Shown: piece after piece, positions 7,771 through 54,167 of the stretch
Numbering within the stretch: the stretch's first letter is position 1
Layout of the letters: the number at the start of each line of letters is the position of its first letter
Origin: Pomacea canaliculata
Lineage: Eukaryota; Mollusca; Gastropoda; Architaenioglossa; Ampullariidae
Direction of reading: 5' to 3'
Length of the DNA: 64,000 bases
NCBI RefSeq assembly: GCF_003073045.1
Contig: NC_037600.1
Span: 14,093,188 to 14,157,187, forward strand
Translations under genes and position numbers: made by a program
Notes under the pieces: generated by a model
Databases searched by the model: none
Seen by the model: only the letters and a program-made list of their open reading frames with translations
Told to the model about the DNA's origin: nothing

Positions 7771-9825
7771 TGCTAGCAATATACAAATAGGTATGGAAGA
7801 ATACCTTTTGACTACAGTGAATAAGTTCTCTCTCCACACACACAACAACAACAGGCACACCTGCCGCACGGCCTTGATGACGACTGCTCCAATCGCTTCT
7901 TCATGCAAGAGAAATCCTCCACCATGGTTTTTTGGCTGTTGTTGTTGCTGCTAATGTTTGTTTGTTTGTTTGTTTGTAAGACAAGTACAACTTACAGGTG
8001 TATGACAAGGACAACTTACTGGTGTATGACAAGAGAAGGACAAGCACCTTTTACAATAATCAATCAGCTCGAGTTGTTGTGCAACACCGAGTGTGAAATA
8101 GCTGCGTAACATCCGAGTGCTGTTTGACCTCACCATGCACTCAGACCACGAACTCATATCCTATCCACGTCCATGCTCAGATATTGAATAGTTATTAAAT
8201 AATTGCGCAACCACTTCCGTTATTCTTTTGACTATTATTTCGATTACATTACTCCTCATAACTGGAAAACCTTTCGTGGCTACTGTACAGTGGAGGTACA
8301 CGGTATATATAGATATATGTATTGCGTTATTATCATTATTTTTTTATTAAGATCCACACACACAATTATGCAAGGTATTTAATTAGTGCAATCGATTTGC
8401 TTGCGCCCGGACACCCAGACTGTCACGTTCGCGACTCTACTTCCGCCAACTGGAGAGGAGGGGCAGATATGATCCCATGGCTCGAGAACGGGAAGTAGGT
8501 GTCCACCTTCCTCCGTCCGACAATCAGCACACCTGCGACCCATCAACAAGTCTACATGAACAGCTCGTGTCCACAGAGCCTACCCTAGATGACGTCATTT
8601 GGAACGCGTAACGGACAGAAATGAGCTTGGACTGTTTTACTGCAAATTGAAACAGAAGACACTTGAACTGCTTCCTGCTGACAGTTGCCTTGAGCTGCTT
8701 CAGGGGCGGTAGTTATTGGTATGAACTGCTTTTGGGATGTGAATTTTTTTGACTTTAATTGTTGGGTAAAGCTCAGTGCAGGAATATTTACCTGTTAATT
8801 CCATTCTCGTGATACCCACCTGCAACCATCAAATGTTCACAAAAAGGTAACACAAATGGTACACGGAGATATTTAGGGTGTGAAGGTCTTAGACAATGGC
8901 AGAATGAAGCAATACATTAATTACACATATTTGTTAAAAATTACATTATTTTGACTTTTTTCTGTCTGAAGGGGTGTACTTTGAGAACAGAAAGTGGGAG
9001 TTTATTCAACTACTGTTGGGAAAAAGCAGCAATTATTATTTTTATGTTTGCACCCCCTAACTTTAAAGGCCTATAACAGTGCAAAAATGTTTTCAATTGA
9101 TTGGTTAACATCAGTCCACATCACGGCTATTAATTTTACTTTCTCTTCTATTCTGTCCTTGACATAAAGGCCTACAAGTAATATCTTGCACAGATTCCCC
9201 ATCTTTCCACCCCAGTATTCCATAGTCCTTTCATAACAGCATATTCATCTCCACCCTCACTCTCAAAATCAACATAAGAAACAAAAAACAAAAACAAACT
9301 AGCATTTAACACATTCTTGCAACAAAAATAACTAGACAAAATATATTTATCATCTTCTATTTGAAACATTCCCTTATAACAGCTCAAAATGCAATACAAT
9401 TCAAATAACAATCTAAACAATAATGCTTTAAGAGCACGAAGTTGGCAGCATTTTTTTTCTAGCACAGATAAATTCCTTGCATATACTGCAGATCCCATTA
9501 AAATCAATGGTAGCTGTGTTTCTCACCAACAATAATTTTGCGATGGATTTTTCATGAACAAGAGTATCACTCTTACTGTACTCTTGATTGCAAACAGTCA
9601 TCATGGTTTACTTGAGATTTAGGAGTACAGAAAACAGTGTATGAATTGACTTTAAAAAAAACTCAAGCTATAACTATGACTGTAGGAATTGCAATCAGTG
9701 CATTTGACTTGAGTACAATCTTATAATTCCTCAATATCATTTCTTGAGAAGATTCTTCAGGAAAATAATTTACAAAGCTGGCATTTCATGTCCCACAAGT
9801 CACATCTTTCTCAAATCTTGGCACT
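7771..9825. other. Intergenic region and PSMD5 3' UTR
   Basis: No coding segment recognised. Short TTTG and CA runs occur near 7930-7980 and 8350. The part nearest PSMD5 probably holds its 3' UTR on the minus strand; a candidate AATAAA (minus) lies near 9000. A TGACGTCA palindrome occurs at 8590-8597. Confidence 0.45.
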
Positions 9826-12800
9826 TTAAGTCTCCTCAAATGCCACTTCGGCCTGCGCTCGAACATAGAATGTTCCCTGATTGCAAAACTCCTTTACTTG
9901 CACATAGAATGGGGCACCAAAAATTTCTGCTACTGTTGGCGACTCAGCCAAGTTCTTCACCACTTGGAACTTTGCTTCTTTTGCTTCTTTTGTGTTGACA
10001 GTGCTGCGATCCAGTAAATACTCTTTAAAGCCTGCAGTGTTGTTCATCAATTGCTGGCCCCAGGGAAGAAGGGCAAGGCTCTGCAGGACACTGAAAGCTG
10101 CCACCTGAAGGTCAGTGAACGGCTGCTTCGCAATAGACCAGATAACGTCAAACGGGTTGGCGCACAAGTGACTAAACCAGCCTTCTGTGACCTGCAAGAG
10201 CTCTACTGTTTGGTCTGCAATCTGCAACATTAATGGATTGCATGAAAAGAATAAGTGAATGAATCAAACACTTTAAAAGAGTTCAGAGGCAAGAGATTTT
10301 TGTTCTGACAAAAAAGAAAAAATCTTCAAGGGATAAACATGAAGTCTTGTGAAGATATATCAACAGAAAAAAATGTCATGTTTCACTTCATAATAATAAT
10401 AATAATAACAATAATAATCAAAAAATACTTTTCATTTATAAAATATATAACATGCTTGTCTTAAGTGAAAGCTTGAGTGGCATGTCATTTTAGACATGGA
10501 CCAGAACACGCTACCTCAATTCTCATCAAGCTGGCTAGCGCATCCAAACAACGAACACGCATGTCACTGGGGGAGTCTTTCAAAATTCTTCCAAGATTGC
10601 TTATGCAGTCTGTCATTTTGTTGCCTGCAAGTATTTCATTTCATGGACCACATTTAAGATGTGAAAACTCAAAAGTGCCAGTTTTATAACACATTCAAAA
10701 CTAGAACACAAAAGTGCCCCTAAATATTTCCTAAATTTATTAACGGAAGATAATGTCTTACTACATGATAAAATGAAGATAAAGAAGAGTTCTGGCAAAG
10801 CACAATATATCAAATGTAAATCACTCATTGTGCTGCAATAACAGCTTCAATTATAATGTAGCATACAGTCATAACAGTTTTGCTTATAAACATTTATCCA
10901 TCATTTTCTTTGATATTTCACTCATGTTATCAAGGTATGGCCATATGCTTCCACCATCCACCCCCTCAGAGGTGAGATTGCTGAATTTATTACACATAAT
11001 TATGTTGAGATAACTGCACAATCTAAACTGCTACAGTGTTTAAAAGGTACGTGAAGACAGGAACAAGCATGCTATTCACTTAACAGCAGCATATCAGCAA
11101 AAATCCTCAAGCACCATTTTCTCTACCTTGTTTAGAGAGTGCTGCCTTGCCCTCTACAGTACTGCCAATGAAGCCAACAGTTTCAATGGCCAAGCCCTTT
11201 ATCCCCGAGTCTGATTCACTGATTGCTGAGAACATGATCCCAACAAAAGTCTGGAAACTGTTAAGCACCTCTTTTGGATGAAACCGTGCCAGCCCACCAA
11301 AAAATTTCATCACACCTGAAAAGGAACATGAAAAGAAATCAGAAATGGAGAACTGGCGATATTTTTGCACCACCATTTGTTCGTCACTTACATCAAACAA
11401 AAAAAGTGCACCAGGATACTCTTCAAAAAAATGATAAAACTAATGTCCAAACAAATTTAGCATGTGACAAAAGTGTAATCAGTCACTTCTGGCATTCTAG
11501 AAAATGCAAATAGTTCTTCAAAGTTCACATTAGTCTGTAAGATGTTTTCATCATCCTTAAGGCCATCTCCATAACCTATCCAAGCTCGTTGGAGAGGGAG
11601 ATGTTTGAGAGGGCCCTTTTCTCAGGGAAAGGGGGACGGGGGGAAACTTTATACAAAAACAATACCTATCTCCCTTTCTTCACTGTCTTACCTCCCTATA
11701 ACCCTCGTGGAGTGAGTACCAATTCCTGACAGCTAGATCAACTGGGAGGAAGTTCACTTCACCATATGGTGAGCCTCTTGGTTCGGATACCAGTGTTTCA
11801 AAACACTATGTAATTTTTTCCCCCTTGACCTTTTTAGTGAAAGCAAAGGAACTTTTTGAAATAAATTGTATTTGTGAGACTACAAGAGAAAAAGTTACCT
11901 GGCAACAGGTAAACTCCCATAGGGGCAGAGTCTGCAGTAGACATCATCTCTTCCAGTTTGGTAATTACACCCATCTCATCCATGAAAGTCAGTCCCTGCC
12001 TGGACTGGGCTAGATCTGACAGAAGCTCCAGGCAGTTCAGCTGAAGAAGAATGTCATCCACAAATATCTCATTGACCAACTTCAAGAGAAGCCCACAGCC
12101 AGCAACACTCTGGAATGCCTCGTCAGAGAGATTGCTCACTTCAACAATCAGCTGGTGCACCAGAAAGAAGATAAAAATACAGTTTTAAAACTAATATTAT
12201 ATGATTATCTTATAAAGATTTTTGGTCTGGCAAACACAAAATGAACAGATTTAGGTTATGATTATAACACTAAAAACTGAAACCTTAAGTCTCAGATCAA
12301 ATACCATGATCTTTGGCAGACAGAGGTATGCCATTGTATTTGACTGATTCCCTCATGCATTTTTATTTTATTCCCTGAGTTGTCTGTATGAATACATATT
12401 CTGCATAACTACTAAAATACAGGGAAAATGTTTACTCTTTTTCAGGCAGGACAATGGCAGCTGTTAAAAGAGGGATTACTATGGATCTCACTAATGTGGC
12501 AAATTGTAATGCCATAATAAATTACGCAAAAATAAAGTTGACCCTTAGAATATCAACCAGATACTGGATAATGTAATCAATGATATGATAAAAGTAAATA
12601 CTTCCTTAACAGTCAATCATGAGACCAACCTGATAAACCCTATATCTCACTGTATCACTTTTCTGCATGACATCATGAAGCGTGTCCAAAACTTCACCAC
12701 TGTAGACAGCCTCTAGTCCATTAGTAGTACCTCCTGCAAAGTCATATATGTGACAATATAATAATAGGATTCATATAGTGCATTTTCCCACAAGTAGTTG

Positions 12801-14204
12801 AGCTCAAAGCACTTCATAAGAGACCAGAGTCAGTGGGGAATGAGACCTTTTGATATAAATATCATAACTGAGTACTAACAAGCACAACATACACTAACAT
12901 GCACTGGTGAGCAATACAAGAACATGAAGGAATGCAGAGATAGGAGCATGGAGAAGAAAGGACAAAAGGAACACTCTCTCACTTAAACAGGACCTTGATA
13001 TTAGTGCAGAAGAATTACTGGAAGTCAAAAGATATAAATCTCCACCTAGATTGACAAGGATGTTATGGGCTGCACGTGCCACATCCTGGTTCTCCTCTTG
13101 CAGCTGCTGTGCTATGCTGACCAGCAACTCTTGACACTGAGCTAAACTCCCTGAAGATTCCATGCTAATGCGAGTAAGCTGAAGAAAATATGAACAAAAA
13201 AGAACCATTCTTTTAACTCCAAAGGTTGACAGAGAAAATAAAAACTTTCAAACATTATTGTCATCTGTACTGTACAGATAATGACACTGACAGATTGTAC
13301 TACAAGACAGGATAATACAAAACTTTAAAGAAGGCCATAAAAAATAAAAAATCCATTTACGAAACCAACATCTAGGTTCAACATACATTTTATATAAATA
13401 TGTACTAGAACAAGCTACTGAGCTGATTTGATCAAACTGTCATTCTCAGTTCAGTTGGACAAATCTGAACACATCGTTTTCAGATTATATTCACATCATG
13501 GATAGTATACCTTACCTGTGAAAGGCACAAAAGTTTAGCATTTTGAGTTCCATGCTGGAGCCACTGCTGGAACTGCTCTCTTAAATTTTCTATCAATACT
13601 TCTGAACTAAGAGGTGTAAGAAGTTTGTCCAGAACATTACAGCACACTTCAAGTTCAGCACTGTAACAAATATAAATTTGATCCTAAAATATTATTTAAA
13701 ACATTACATTTTGCAACAGAACTCAAAACGATTCTATATTTCAAAATCAAAGCTTCTGAAAAGTAAACATTCTACTTCACATTCATCTAATGTGAAAATT
13801 ATACGCATCAATTCTGCTTCGTCATTATTACGTCTGCTGCCTGATATTCAGATAAACAGCCAAAATAATGAAAACAGAAAGCTTACAAGAATAAACCATA
13901 CACTTTGAAAATGACTTAAACAAAACTGTTTACCATTCCTGTTCTAAAGCACGAATGAGAGTGAATGATAACGCAAATGCCACACAAATGTCAGTGTCAT
14001 AAACAAATAAGCTCAGTTTTGCACTTACTTATTATCTGTTTGTAAACAGTTGAAGACAGGAATAATCGACACATTGGCCACACGGTGCTTTACTTCTGAT
14101 GGAGGAATCGACGATAATAATGTTTTTAATTTTTCTAGCTCAGATAACTTATCCCCTGAAGTTGAGAGAGAGTTGATAAGTTCTGGGACCGTGTTTGCCG
14201 CCAT
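9826..14204 (-). CDS. PSMD5: 26S proteasome non-ATPase regulatory subunit 5 (PSMD5/S5b)
   Basis: PSMD5 is a HEAT/ARM-repeat chaperone that helps assemble the 19S regulatory particle and leaves before the 26S proteasome matures. Eight exons, all with GT/AG ends, join in phase: 14204-14029, 13660-13516, 13178-13046, 12733-12630, 12151-11899, 11315-11127, 10624-10515, 10221-9826. They total 1506 bp, 501 residues, against about 504 in human. Diagnostic blocks are MAANTVPELINSLS at the start, DTVRYRVYQLIVEVSNLSDE (human-like VRYRVYELIIEIS), YLLPGVMKFFGGLA, ETVGFIGSTVEGKAAL, MRVRCLDALASL and ESPTVAEIFGAPFYV near the end. The start codon has GCGGCC-rich context. It shares a 200-bp promoter with CCDC180. 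No defects seen; ordinary, probably housekeeping. Confidence 0.95.
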
Positions 14205-14404
14205 ATTTTATGTGTCTTCTCGCGAGAAAAAGACGAGAAAAGCGTGGTTTCTAAGAAACGCTGGTAATGGCGTCCAAAATGGCGCACTCCTTGTGTACTT
14301 CCAAGCTTCGAAGAAAGGATAGAAATAAGCAGTGTAACACATTTCATATGATTTAGAAGTCACCGCTAATTTATTGAAGTGTGTGGTTAAGCATCAGACA
14401 TAAA
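14205..14404. promoter_or_regulatory. Bidirectional promoter between PSMD5 and CCDC180
   Basis: Only 200 bp separate the two divergent start codons. A perfect palindrome TCTCGCGAGA lies at 14218-14227. This is the 'CGCG element' known from vertebrate bidirectional housekeeping promoters and bound by BANP. A second CpG-bearing block AAAATGGCGC lies at about 14276-14285. No TATA box was seen. The CGCG palindrome is 14 bp from the PSMD5 ATG, so it would lie in or next to that 5' UTR. Confidence 0.7.
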
Positions 14405-47935
<33,531 letters not shown>

Positions 47936-47965
47936 TATCTGCAACTCTTCAGAGCCTCAACTGGA

Positions 47966-50339
47966 CAGGGATGGGCAAGCTACTTTTAATTTGTAGCCGG
48001 CTAGGCTACAGCTACTTTTTTTCAAAATGTAGCCGGCTACACTACAGCTACAATTTTCCAAAAAGTAGCCAGCTACTTTGGGCTACTTTTAAAATGTAGC
48101 CAGCTTCTTTTGGCTACTTTTAAAAGCGTGATGTTATAACAAGTTAGCTGTAGCCAGCTGGCTGTAGCAACATACACAAACATCAAACATACACACAAAA
48201 CACTATTACTTGCTTTACAAAGTTTTTATTATAATAATGAAACGGAGAACTGCGATATACCGACAATTTTATTTAGTGAATCCATAAATGCTTTCATTCA
48301 TTCCTTGCACCCTTCCTCCCCCGGCCTTTTTCACACAATAAGTACACGTATTTTACGATTATATTAAACATTTCTGGATCTTTTTCCTCATCCTGTTTTA
48401 GTGACAAAAGAAATTATATAAGTTTTCCGATAAACATGTGTTTTCTATAACTATTTGTTCCCTATTACTTAGAAATGAAAACTAAACAGATGCTTAAGTA
48501 TCAGGTACCTGGTGGAATTTTCAATAAGTTAGGTTATGTGGTGATGAAAAATGTCAACCTCTTATCAATACTGTGACAATGAACAACAGACCATTGAAAT
48601 AAATGAGTTTGCATGGAATATAAGTAAAACACTGCTTAATCTAATTTAGGCAAGCAGATCATAAGGCATTTTTTTCTAACACTGACACTGAAAACAAAGA
48701 AAGGAACACAAACTAATTGTTTCCAAAAGCTGATAGGGTGAAAAGTATAGTCCTGGCATACTAGAATAGACTTTAATTATATAGTAGGATGTCAAATGTA
48801 GCATATAAACACTGAAATATATTTTTCAAAAATGATCTGATACAAGATATATTTATTTTAAATCTTAAGCTTGAATTTCTCTGTTCGTCGTTTTTGACAT
48901 CCAGTCCTAAACTATAAAAACATATTTCTCAAGATTGGCTTGTGCTACAGCAGTAAAATTTTGCAATTTTGTTTAGAAATGCATAAGCTACAAAGTCATG
49001 CATTTGAGAATATGGTATAAGCATTACTTTTGATAAAATTAACATTTTTCTAAATATTTTCTAAATATTTAATTGCCACATTCACACTGAGTCGGGGGGT
49101 ACCATGTCTGATTTTTTATATCCTAGAAATCTTGAGATATCAAAACGCCTTATGCATCAGTTTTCTTATCTGTGCCTCTAGTTTACAAAAAACCCAAAAC
49201 CTTTGGTATATGACTTATGGTATTGTGTAAATTTGTTTTTTAAATGCTTGTACGTTTTGAAACAAAATCGTTGATTAAAGTCACAATTTTCACTTTAGGT
49301 ACTCAAAAACAGTTTTACAGTGCTATATTTATGTTATTTTGTTACTCTATATTTAAAAACCCTTAAAGATATTTAAAATATGGATTTTAATTTTTGGAGT
49401 GTACCGGTAACCTTAAAACAAATCTACATTCTTGTAGTCCTTCATGGAATTGAATTTGACCAGAACTTTGGCCTCGAAGTTGCTGTCTGTCACCCTAGTG
49501 CGCAGCTTTTGTCATGATAAGTCCTGCCAGACTGAACAATCTCTCAACAATTCTTGCATTTGAAACTATAGCCACATTTTGTGGCTTCGCAAAATGTAAA
49601 AAATTTCAAATAAGGCTGGAAATTGATGGGTACGTCCATCTTCGTTTTTCAAATCGCTCCCGCCACATGGACGACCCGGTACTTCCGGTTACTGAGCGTG
49701 CGAGACACGTGGTGTCTGGCTGTCAAGACACCCAGCAGTGAGAGCAGTGGCTGTCGTCGTCTTGCTGACACGCTGTCGACGAATGGTCGTGTAACCAACA
49801 CGTCAAGTGGCTACGTAGAGTGGCTGTCGTACCAGAAATAACACAGAGATTGAATTCCACACTGAAGTTTTCTTTAATTCAGTATCTTTTTCTCAGCAGC
49901 TGGCCTAACTTCTCTCTCTCTCCAATTCACAAAGAGGTCCCACACCACTGTCAGCCCTGCTATTTATTCTCCCTCCCCTCGAACATTCTAGCACAGACAT
50001 TCTATTTCGTCGCAATAAAGACATTTTTGAACATTGCTACATTGTTGAACATCATTTCCTCCCTCGCACAAACACATTCTACCTTTTACATTGCTGCCGT
50101 GCTGAACATTCTGGAATATAGATGCAAATCTACAACCCAAAGACATTATACTTTGTACACTACTAGAGTGCTACAGTCGTGAAAGTAGCCAACATGTAGC
50201 CAAGCTACAGCTACTTTCTAAAATGTAGCTACGGCTACAAGCTACTTTTTTTTAATTTGTAGCCGGCTAAGCTACAAGCTACAAAATTTGTAGCCGGCTA
50301 CAGTAGCTGTAGCTTGGCTACAGCTACTCCCCATCCCTG
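47966..50339 (-). mobile_element. hAT transposon with perfect TSD in the CCDC180 3' flank
   Basis: Begins CAGGGATGGGCAAGCTACTT and ends GGCTACAGCTACTCCCCATC CCTG. It is flanked by the perfect 8-bp duplication CAACTGGA (47958-47965 and 50340-50347). Both subterminal regions are packed with copies of TAGCCGGCTA/GTAGCCAGCTAC in both orientations (about 47990-48170 and 50185-50320), probably transposase binding sites. A decayed hAT transposase C-terminus lies inside on the minus strand (49439-49566). The start is 31 bp after the CCDC180 stop codon, and an AATAAA follows at 50489, so the CCDC180 3' UTR was either split or lengthened by this insertion. Confidence 0.9.
49439..49566 (-). pseudogene. 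hAT transposase C-terminal remnant
   Basis: The minus strand reads VSNARIVERLFSLAGLIMTK, the hAT dimerisation signature (S..VERVFS.AGLI). After one frameshift, LRTRVTDSNFEAKVLVKFN follows, matching RTRL.D.NFEALVFLK. The rest of the transposase is not recognisable, so this copy is non-autonomous. Confidence 0.7.
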
Positions 50340-50347
50340 CAACTGGA

Positions 50348-50500
50348 CTAGGAAATTTGAGCTGGAAGGAGGCTAGAGACTGGACAATAAATACAGCGTA
50401 ATGCAGCTAAAATGTGTAAACTACAGTGCTCGGCATCTTCATATGTATCTTAACATTAACTACTTTTGATTTTCAGATTTTGTTTTCCAATAAAAAGTTC
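50348..50500 (+). other. Likely distal 3' UTR and poly(A) signal of CCDC180
   Basis: After the TSD the host sequence resumes. AATAAA lies at 50489-50494. If transcripts run through the hAT insertion, this would be the original poly(A) signal, 2.5 kb from the stop codon. Inferred from position only. Confidence 0.4.
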
Positions 50501-51929
50501 ATGATAGTCCAAAGTATATTTTCCATAATTTGAGATTACGGTATTTGAAAAACATTCCTAATAGCACATCCTTTTTATTTAAAATATTATGTCAAATAGC
50601 TTTTGTGCAAGTTTTGACTTACATTAATCTCTCTCCTCCCCCCAGCCACCACCAATACTTTCAAATCCAAGAACCACCTTACATACTTCATTATTATGAT
50701 ATAGACATTTACTGATAAAAATGCACCATTTATTAAAATCTAAACCCCCTTCCACCAAAAACAAAAGATTTTTGTGCATTCTTAAGTATTCAAGATGCCT
50801 CATGACTTCCTGATGCGACTTTTCTGGCATGTATTAACATTAGAATTTTTTTTAAACATCAGTGCTCGCTGCATCATAAATTTGAAATCATTTCATTGAG
50901 TGTGGAGTTTAATCCTGGAATGATGCTAAAGATAAACAAATTCTTTTTCGAACACTCTGCCTGTGATATACTATACTGTGTTACTGTTATATAATGTCTT
51001 TTTTCTAAAGGACGAATAATTAAATACATCCCATTTCAGTTAATGACTGGAGAGTTTGCTTCTTTTGACTGTTTGGCTTGCTGGATTCTATGGTTAGAGT
51101 GGGTGTCAATTACAACTTTGCAGATACTTTTAAATGATACTTTTAAAAACACCAACAAAAAATTATATATTTCATAAACAAATATTAAGACACATAAAAT
51201 TTTTAAGTCTCTCTTTAAAGACAAAAAAAGACTTTTATCTAGCAAAGCAACTTAACAAAAAAGACACTTTGCTAGATGGTCTTTTCTGAAGTTTCCGACA
51301 TGAAAGAACATGGATGCAACAGTCTTTTCCCAGTTGTGCCCTTCAAAGTCTAGTAAGATCCGGAGCTCCAACATACGAAGAACTGAGATTTAAATTTTTT
51401 TTAACTGGACAGAAAATGCAGTCCTTAAAATCTAACAATCATTCATATTTTAATTTACTAAACTACTAATTTAATATTCCCCCATTTACATTCAGTCAAA
51501 ATCTTACTCAGCAAGATTCAAAAAAACAAAACTGATGCACAAAAGATAAATAACATGGCTGACATGTCTGATGGAGTTGTTAAAAAGTGAAGTCACCTGG
51601 CCATCCTGGTGTGGGTTTTTAGCATTTTACCGGCCAACCGCACAGCTTAGAATATTGAGACCAGCCCACAAAAAGAAAACTTTGCCCACCTAAATGATTT
51701 TTTGTAAAAACCCAGCAAAGTTTGTGCCAGTGGGGAAGAGATGGCAAAGAGCCTGTTAATTCCTTGTCCTTCACTCTCAGATAATATTATTATATTACTA
51801 TTAATGTTTAACACACTACAGTGTGATTTGCAAGGAAAGGCAAGTGGGCTCAAGAGTAAATCATACAAACTTCACAACTAGGTAAAGGCTGGCTTCTGAC
51901 CTTTGTTAGTTTTTTAAGAGATGAGATTA
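50501..51929. other. Intergenic region between CCDC180 and DNLZ
   Basis: AT-rich, with no coding segment, RNA gene or clear repeat recognised. Confidence 0.45.
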
Positions 51930-52145
51930 GAGATCAGACTTTTCTTAGGGCCAGTTTTCTATGAAGGTAGTGCCCCTCTTCTCTCTCTCTCTCATGCTCC
52001 TTTACCCTTCCCAGTCCTCTATAGAATGTGGCACTCCTAACCGACAATGGGTTAAATGGAGGATGTTTGTTGCACCGCATAGGTATTGAACCTGCTAGCT
52101 TCAGGGTTCACATTAAAGTGCTCTAACCACTCATCCATCTGCTTA
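51930..52145 (-). mobile_element. tRNA-derived SINE
   Basis: On the minus strand GATGAGTGGTTAGAGCAC is a near-perfect box A, and GCAGGTTCAATACC a perfect box B 35 bp downstream, giving a tRNA-like head. The body runs toward lower coordinates through GTCGGTTAGGAGTGCCAC and a GA-rich tract (51978-51993). The tail and TSD are not clear. Confidence 0.6.
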
Positions 52146-52600
52146 TTTTCACAGCTATTCTGCTTGACCAGATTCTATTATGCCTGAAACAAATTCATCT
52201 AACCTGAAAACATTGAAAGATTGGTCACAGACTATCAGTGGTAAGATATTGCATAAAATCTTGTTTCAAAATACTGCACTTCTACCAATCATTCACTTCT
52301 AATTGTAAAGAAATTGAGTGTAGAAATCCTCCTCTGCAGCATTTATTTCACCAGCTTGACAAAATTCAACCTCTCAGAACCTCACACTTTCTGTCACTCT
52401 TGTTCCCTCATTTGACTGAAAACATCAACGGGAAAAAAGTCAAGACACAGAAACACATGCATCTGCACCCCCAGCCCCCAGCCCCAAAACATATTCACAC
52501 ATACACACATGACATACATCAACAGCTGCAGAATCCAACAGTTGAAAAAGTACTTATAGAGGGTAATTTGAATTTTAAAAAATCATACAGCACAGTCATG

Positions 52601-54167
52601 TCAGGGGTATTTTGTATCTTCCAGCTCACTTAAAATTTCGAATGCTTCTTTCTCGTCTGTTATTCTGTGCACTTGTTCACCATGTGCTGCCAATATTTCC
52701 TCAATATTTCTGGAAAAAAAAAATGAATGATGTAATTATAATATTTTATAGATGCACTTTTATAGGGCAGTCTATTGATTTGAAAACAATTGCATTAATC
52801 AATATCATCTATAAAACATGTACTCTTTGGCTCAATATCATCTATACAATGTGTACACTTAGGCTTAATATCTATACATGAACACTTTGGCTCAAATTGC
52901 ATGCAGAGAGTGGTGGCAGGAGCAGTACATGAAGTCACCCTAATCCATGGTAACAATGCTGAGTGTGGGCTATGGAAATGAGCACAATAAAGAGTGTGTC
53001 TAATACAGTTTTTTAACAGATAAGACAAAGTTGTCTGTTCTTGAAGTGCATAGAAACTATTATGTTACAGTGAAACATGGAAAAAAAGAGAATTTATTGA
53101 GTTGTGTATTACCTCCTGACATATGCCAAAACTATTTATTCTTGAAATTATGAAGCATTCTGAGGTATTTGTTTAATTTCCTTCATAGCTACTCATTAAG
53201 AGCAGATTGATTTGTGTTACTGAGATGACATTGCAGAAAAGTTGTGAGGTGCTTGAACAGAGGATAGTGGAGCTGAGCAGATGGTAGTAAGGGGTGTACT
53301 TTTGTGCCCTTAATAAATTGGGTGACAAGGACATTTTTTTATATTTTAAAAGCAACAGTTAAAATCTGGTTGGAGTTTGAAGGAAATGTGACTAAATCTA
53401 AAACTCCGCCCAGTTTATGTATGGCACATTGGTTGAATAGTGTCGACTACAGGTTCCCTTAAATCAAATTTGTTCCCTTTTTTAAAATACAAACTAAATT
53501 ACCAAGATTTCTGGATACTATCAATAAGACATTTAATCTACTATGCCCCCAAAACTCTGAAGTTTGTAAACAAAAAGTGTCCTTACTTGTGTTCCACATG
53601 CTTAAACCATCCGAGATTGTCTGCAATCAGATGCCTGTTTTGACAGTGTCTGCACTGCACAATCACAATGCCCTTTTGGTAAGCTAGTTTTGAAAACGTG
53701 TTCGTGTTTCTCCCTTTACACACTTTGCACGTATATTGAATACCCATTTTGGGTCCAATTTTTCCCACCTCTCTCTTTTCCTGTTCTGATTGTTGATCAA
53801 GGTTTGCGTCTGGTGCTGCGTTCGAACAATTCTTACATCCCCTTGAGTAAATCTGAAACAGTCTATGACTTGCTATTGCTTGTAACGGCGTTTTTTGTGA
53901 GACATTCTGTGGTCTAAAATTATGAAAACTTCTCGTTGATGCAACCATGTACCGTCTACATACAGTTTGTGACGCAACACTGTGACTGTTGCCAGTGTGG
54001 GTTCCGAGTATGAATCTCCCTGATATGAACGCTTCCTTCACAGAACTGACACAATACCGACGCATTACGTTTGTGGTTATTCTTCTAAGGCTGGTAACAC
54101 TTCCCGTCATAAACACAGACATGTCGAACAAGCTTCTTTCTTCGATGTTCTTACATACGTGATCCAC
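52601..54167 (-). CDS. DNLZ: DNL-type zinc finger protein (DNLZ/HEP1/TIM15)
   Basis: Mitochondrial matrix zinc-finger protein that keeps mtHsp70 (HSPA9) soluble and supports protein import. Exons 54167-53587 and 52709-52601 join in phase (GTAAGG donor, TTCCAG acceptor; 690 bp, 229 aa). The zinc site is Cys147-x2-Cys150 and Cys172-x2-Cys175 in YTCKVCKGRN...VQCRHCQNRH, followed by the signature LIADNLGWF. The second exon adds NIEEILAAHGEQVHRIT, a typical C-terminus. The ~135 residues before the domain are Arg/Ser-rich, without acidic runs at the start, fitting a mitochondrial presequence; MSVFMTGSV (Met16) is an alternative start. It is head-to-head with COQ4, another mitochondrial protein, 304 bp between start codons. 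Confidence 0.93.
52799..52893. repeat. 33-bp tandem repeat, about three units, in the DNLZ intron
   Basis: The unit TCAATATCATCTATA.AA.. TGTACNCTTNGGC recurs at about 52799, 52832 and 52865, the last one shorter and more diverged. Confidence 0.65.

Noticed and set aside
49514-50182. Plus-strand ORFs inside the hAT at 47966-50339
   Set aside because: The recognisable transposase remnant is on the minus strand; these frames show no conserved residues.
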